In this document: in pieces, positions 6,302 through 8,534 of the stretch | Layout of the letters: every line of letters starts with the position of its first letter | Position numbering within the stretch: the first letter of the stretch is position 1 | NCBI GenBank assembly: GCA_947377595.1 | Contig: CANCGK010000035.1 | Coordinates: 1-8,534, forward strand | DNA from: a bacterium | GTDB taxonomy: Bacteria; Babelota; Babeliae; Babelales; Chromulinivoraceae | Direction of reading: 5' to 3' | Length of the DNA stretch: 8,534 nt | Position numbers and translations under genes: made by a program | Notes under the pieces: generated by a model | Told to the model about the DNA's origin: nothing | The model's input: only the letters and a program-made list of their open reading frames with translations | Database searches by the model: none

Positions 6302-6329
6302 TAAGGGGTGATGTCATAATCGCCCCTTA
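6302..6329 (-). terminator. Terminator hairpin between converging lepA and the 94-aa gene
   Basis: A 10-bp stem with one G-U pair (6302-6311 with 6320-6329) has an 8-nt loop. On the - strand it is followed by TTTTTTTT after two bases, a good intrinsic terminator for the 240-aa/94-aa operon. Its stem contains the stop codon of the 94-aa gene. On the + strand the stem follows lepA closely but lacks a T run, so lepA termination there would be weaker. Confidence 0.75.
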
Positions 6330-6611
6330 ATCTTGCACCAATACCACAGGATCACTATCAACATCATAATGCGTTGTTGAATCAAGATCAACTTGCCCAG
6401 TAAACCAAGTATCTCTAAAAAAATCTGTATTATACCGACAATCTTGTTCACCATCCGTGCAATAATGTCGATCGCCATGAACATTATCTTGAATATTTTG
6501 AATCACAACCGATGTAGAATTATGATGCGCACAATGTTTCCATCCATAGCCCCATACTAAACCAGCACAAAACATGACCATACCAGCATACAAAACATGC
6601 CTTAATTTCAT
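6327..6611 (-). CDS. Small membrane-anchored or exported protein, 94 aa
   Basis: I do not recognise a family. The N-terminus (MKLRHVLYAGMVMFCAGLVW) is one hydrophobic segment, either an uncleaved anchor or a signal peptide. It is followed by GYGWKHCAHH with Cys and His residues close together. The rest is short, acidic and polar, with two more Cys (C51, C58) and a C-terminal VDLDSTTHYDVDSDPVVLVQD stretch. A strong AAGGAG ribosome binding site lies 6 nt before the ATG. Only 17 bp separate it from the stop of the 240-aa gene, so the two form an operon. The His/Cys content could suggest metal binding or disulfides, but that is speculation. Confidence 0.8.
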   Translation of the reverse strand: MKLRHVLYAGMVMFCAGLVWGYGWKHCAHHNSTSVVIQNIQDNVHGDRHYCTDGEQDCRYNTDFFRDTWFTGQVDLDSTTHYDVDSDPVVLVQD

Positions 6612-6628
6612 AACTATCTCCTTGTATT

Positions 6629-7351
6629 TTATCGATATGAAACTCTTTGTAATCTTTGCAATGCTGCAGCTGTTGCAGCTTTACGAGCTTGTAACTTTTT
6701 ATGATTCAATTCTTTTTGTGATTTATGTAAATCTTGCAATGCTTCATATTGTTCAAGTCTCAGCAAGGTCAGCTTACCTCCTGACATTGCTGTCATTTTT
6801 TGTACAAATCGATATAAATTAGCAACTAAAGGTTGTAATGTTGCAATATCTTGCACTGTTAAATTTTTATGTTTTTTGATTTTATTAAAAAATGTATACA
6901 TAGCGCAAGATCTACATGCTTGCTTTGAAACAATGTTATTATTACTTTGCAAAACTAATCGCACAAAATCATTCAAATTATGCCCAATAAGCATATCAAA
7001 CGTATACCATAATTCTTTATCAATAATACAATCTTGAGCAGGCATAGTAACAAAACTATAAGCATCCGCTGATTGAGGCTGATCATCAGACGCTACCTGA
7101 CGATCAATGACATCATCTTGAACAACATCCTGATCCTGTAATACTGGCTCCTCATCAGTATGAGTACATAACGCATGCCCATCATCTCCAACCTTTTGAA
7201 TCATCACATTTTGCGGTTGATAAGCAGAATCTATATTTTGCAATTGCTGATCCATAGATGATTTTTTCATATAAAAAATAGTCGATGATATTACAGCATA
7301 AAAAATTACCAATACAACAACGGCTTGAGCTCCAATTTTCAATCTGTGCAT
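6629..7351 (-). CDS. Single-pass membrane protein with CxxC motif, 240 aa, unknown function
   Basis: I recognise no family. Residues 8-27 (AQAVVVLVIFYAVISSTIFY region) form one transmembrane segment near the N-terminus, so the bulk is probably outside the cytoplasm with an N-in topology. Residues 30-100 are a disordered acidic linker rich in Asp, Gln and Val (VLQDQDVVQDDVIDRQ). Residues 108-190 look folded, with C146-x-x-C149 (KQACRSCAMYTFF) and two further Cys at 62 and 108. The C-terminus (195-240) is helical and basic, with coiled-coil character. It is first in an operon with the 94-aa gene. The CxxC could be a redox pair or half of a metal site; no thioredoxin fold signature is visible. 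The ribosome binding site is AAGGA, rather far (about 12 nt) from the ATG. Confidence 0.8.
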   Translation of the reverse strand: MHRLKIGAQAVVVLVIFYAVISSTIFYMKKSSMDQQLQNIDSAYQPQNVMIQKVGDDGHALCTHTDEEPVLQDQDVVQDDVIDRQVASDDQPQSADAYSFVTMPAQDCIIDKELWYTFDMLIGHNLNDFVRLVLQSNNNIVSKQACRSCAMYTFFNKIKKHKNLTVQDIATLQPLVANLYRFVQKMTAMSGGKLTLLRLEQYEALQDLHKSQKELNHKKLQARKAATAAALQRLQRVSYR

Positions 7352-7375
7352 ATAATCTCGCTTTCCTTACATAAT

Positions 7376-7404
7376 TTTATAGCAATAAAAATTTTGATCG
7401 TTAC
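7376..7404 (-). promoter_or_regulatory. Weak candidate promoter for the 240-aa/94-aa operon
   Basis: The -10 TATAAA (7381-7376) is good. The -35 at 17 nt spacing is GTAACG (7404-7399), matching the consensus at only three positions. The predicted start is very close to the ribosome binding site, so the assignment is tentative. Confidence 0.3.
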
Positions 7405-7480
7405 AGGATATCTTCTCCTGATAGAATTATCAAACACTATACTCAATTCATGCAACTATGAGCAAGAGTTACTCTGCATA

Positions 7481-7515
7481 AAAAAAGTAGGCCCAAAACA
7501 TTTCGGGCCTACTTT
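7481..7515 (-). terminator. Intrinsic terminator of the right-edge gene
   Basis: Perfect 11-bp, GC-cored arms (7484-7494 and 7505-7515) flank a 10-nt loop. On the - strand the stem runs into seven T, including those in the stem. It lies about 37 bp after the stop of the right-edge gene and separates it from the 240-aa gene. Confidence 0.88.
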
Positions 7516-7551
7516 ACTCAATTATATAGCAAAAAAATATTGCATACAGCT

Positions 7552-7571
7552 CTATTTTTCATCAAAAATAG
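7552..7571. repeat. 8-bp inverted repeat over a stop codon
   Basis: CTATTTTT (7552-7559) and AAAAATAG (7564-7571) flank a 4-nt loop, covering the last codons and the TAG stop of the right-edge gene. It is very AT-rich and may be coincidental. Confidence 0.4.
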
Positions 7572-8534
7572 AAAGGTCAATAATTTTAACTGATTTAAGA
7601 AACTTTACGATACGACTATGCTCAGTATTCCAAGATTTTATACAAGCCTTATCGCTAAATTTTCTTTCCTTCTCAAATTCCTTTTCCATTTTATTTAATA
7701 GCTGTTTAGTATTTTCAAGGGGTTCATTAATCTCTTGAGTTACTCGATATCCTTCATCAACATATTTTTTTAGTCTGCGCGTAACATCTTGCAATGCCTC
7801 TAAAGGCTCGGGAGCTTCATAAAATCTTGCAAGAGAATAAACAATCGTTGCAAAATCTTCCCTTCCTTTTTTTAATTGATCATAAGTTTTATCACCAATC
7901 ACCTTATCTAAAGATTCAATTTTCAATAGACGCCGTTCATTTTTCGCTTGCTGTATACCTTCAGCTAAAATCGCATCGTCATATTCGGCTTGTGCAGATG
8001 ATTGGTTTACTTTCTTTGGTTCTTTAGATGATTGTGATTTCTTTGATCGTTGCGCCTCCTTTTTTGACACTTTACCAACACCAGCATGTTGATCGCATCC
8101 CCCTGCTAATGACTGCGTAGCATGTGTACGTTGAGGTACAACAGCCGCAAGAACAGACCTACTTGCAAGCACGCGTGCAGAACTCATTGACGCCGTTTTA
8201 GTTGCTTCATTTTTTCTAAGAACTTGATCCTGAGATAAGTGCACGGGCTGCTTTTTCTTTTTAGTTTTTTTCTGACCAGTGCTTAATGTTGCTGCAACTG
8301 TTCCATTTTGGCTCAATAACGTATCGTCAGATGCTCCCAATGTAACATCGCTGTGATGGTCAGTATATTGATCCTGATATTTTTTATAGACAGGACTATT
8401 AAGCAAAGCCATAACCGTAACGGGGGACTTGACTGCACTAACAGAAAGGTCTTGGGCCGGGTGTTCAACAACCTGACAAGCTAAAGATTGATATGGCATA
8501 GTCATTGGCAATTCAGGCTCGATCATTCGTCGTA
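7552..8534 (-). CDS. Lys/Gln/Ser-rich protein with coiled-coil C-terminus, 5' end probably outside window
   Basis: I recognise no family. At least 324 residues are visible from an ATG at 8526, but the frame stays open to the window edge. The 8 bases before that ATG show no ribosome binding site, and no signal peptide follows, so the true start is probably upstream. Visible residues 1-180 are low-complexity and probably disordered, with basic tracts KKTKKKKQ (86-93) and a Ser/Lys segment SKKEAQRSKKSQSSKEPKK (154-172). Residues 185-324 are charged and helical, including EPLEALQDVTRRLKKYVDEG and NKMEKEFEKERKF, likely coiled coil. It ends with a clear intrinsic terminator and is followed by the 240-aa gene, which appears to be a separate unit. 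Confidence 0.78.
   Translation of the reverse strand, partial: RRMIEPELPMTMPYQSLACQVVEHPAQDLSVSAVKSPVTVMALLNSPVYKKYQDQYTDHHSDVTLGASDDTLLSQNGTVAATLSTGQKKTKKKKQPVHLSQDQVLRKNEATKTASMSSARVLASRSVLAAVVPQRTHATQSLAGGCDQHAGVGKVSKKEAQRSKKSQSSKEPKKVNQSSAQAEYDDAILAEGIQQAKNERRLLKIESLDKVIGDKTYDQLKKGREDFATIVYSLARFYEAPEPLEALQDVTRRLKKYVDEGYRVTQEINEPLENTKQLLNKMEKEFEKERKFSDKACIKSWNTEHSRIVKFLKSVKIIDLSIFDEK

Noticed and set aside
7325..7738. 137-codon + strand frame
   Set aside because: It crosses a strong terminator stem and overlaps the end of the right-edge gene. It has no ribosome binding site or recognisable content.
1..8534. CRISPR arrays, tRNA or rRNA genes, insertion sequences
   Set aside because: I saw no regularly spaced repeats, no cloverleaf-like sequence with a TTC-type arm, and no transposase reading on either strand.

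Overview
The window is AT-rich (GC roughly mid-30s percent by eye) and bacterial. It holds one universally conserved gene, lepA (elongation factor 4), on the + strand. Every other recognisable gene is on the - strand, and most of those encode proteins with N-terminal export signals or membrane anchors. Low GC, many unrecognised exported proteins, an exported protease and a chitinase-type hydrolase suggest a host-associated or predatory lineage with a reduced genome. Candidatus Dependentiae (TM6) is my best guess. This is inference from gene style, not from a phylogenetic marker comparison.

Layout, left to right. (1) Positions 1-1905 hold a two-gene - strand operon. An exported M41 (FtsH-type) zinc peptidase without an AAA+ ATPase is followed, through a one-base TAATG stop/start overlap, by a GH18 chitinase-like hydrolase that runs off the left edge. 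Its promoter sits on a perfect 21-bp inverted repeat. (2) Positions 1906-2240 are noncoding. They contain an unusual GC-rich, hairpin-rich patch and a strong intrinsic terminator. (3) Positions 2241-4312 hold two - strand genes for unrecognised exported proteins of 140 and 424 aa. They share an almost identical promoter, leader and signal-peptide segment of about 120 bp, as if one expression/export cassette had been copied onto two different bodies. Between them lies the C-terminal remnant of a probable FAD-linked oxidase. (4) Positions 4313-6295 hold a short intergenic region with a sigma70-type promoter and lepA. (5) Positions 6302-7404 hold a two-gene - strand operon for a 240-aa membrane-anchored protein with a CxxC motif and a 94-aa small membrane/exported protein. 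It converges on lepA at a shared hairpin. (6) Positions 7481-8534 hold a terminator and the 3' part of a Lys/Gln/Ser-rich protein of unknown function with a probable coiled-coil C-terminus, cut by the right edge.

The only functional grouping the sequence supports is the protease plus chitinase-like operon, which would deliver two hydrolases out of the cytoplasm together. The other exported proteins have no recognisable domain. LepA is a housekeeping translation factor with no evident link to its neighbours.
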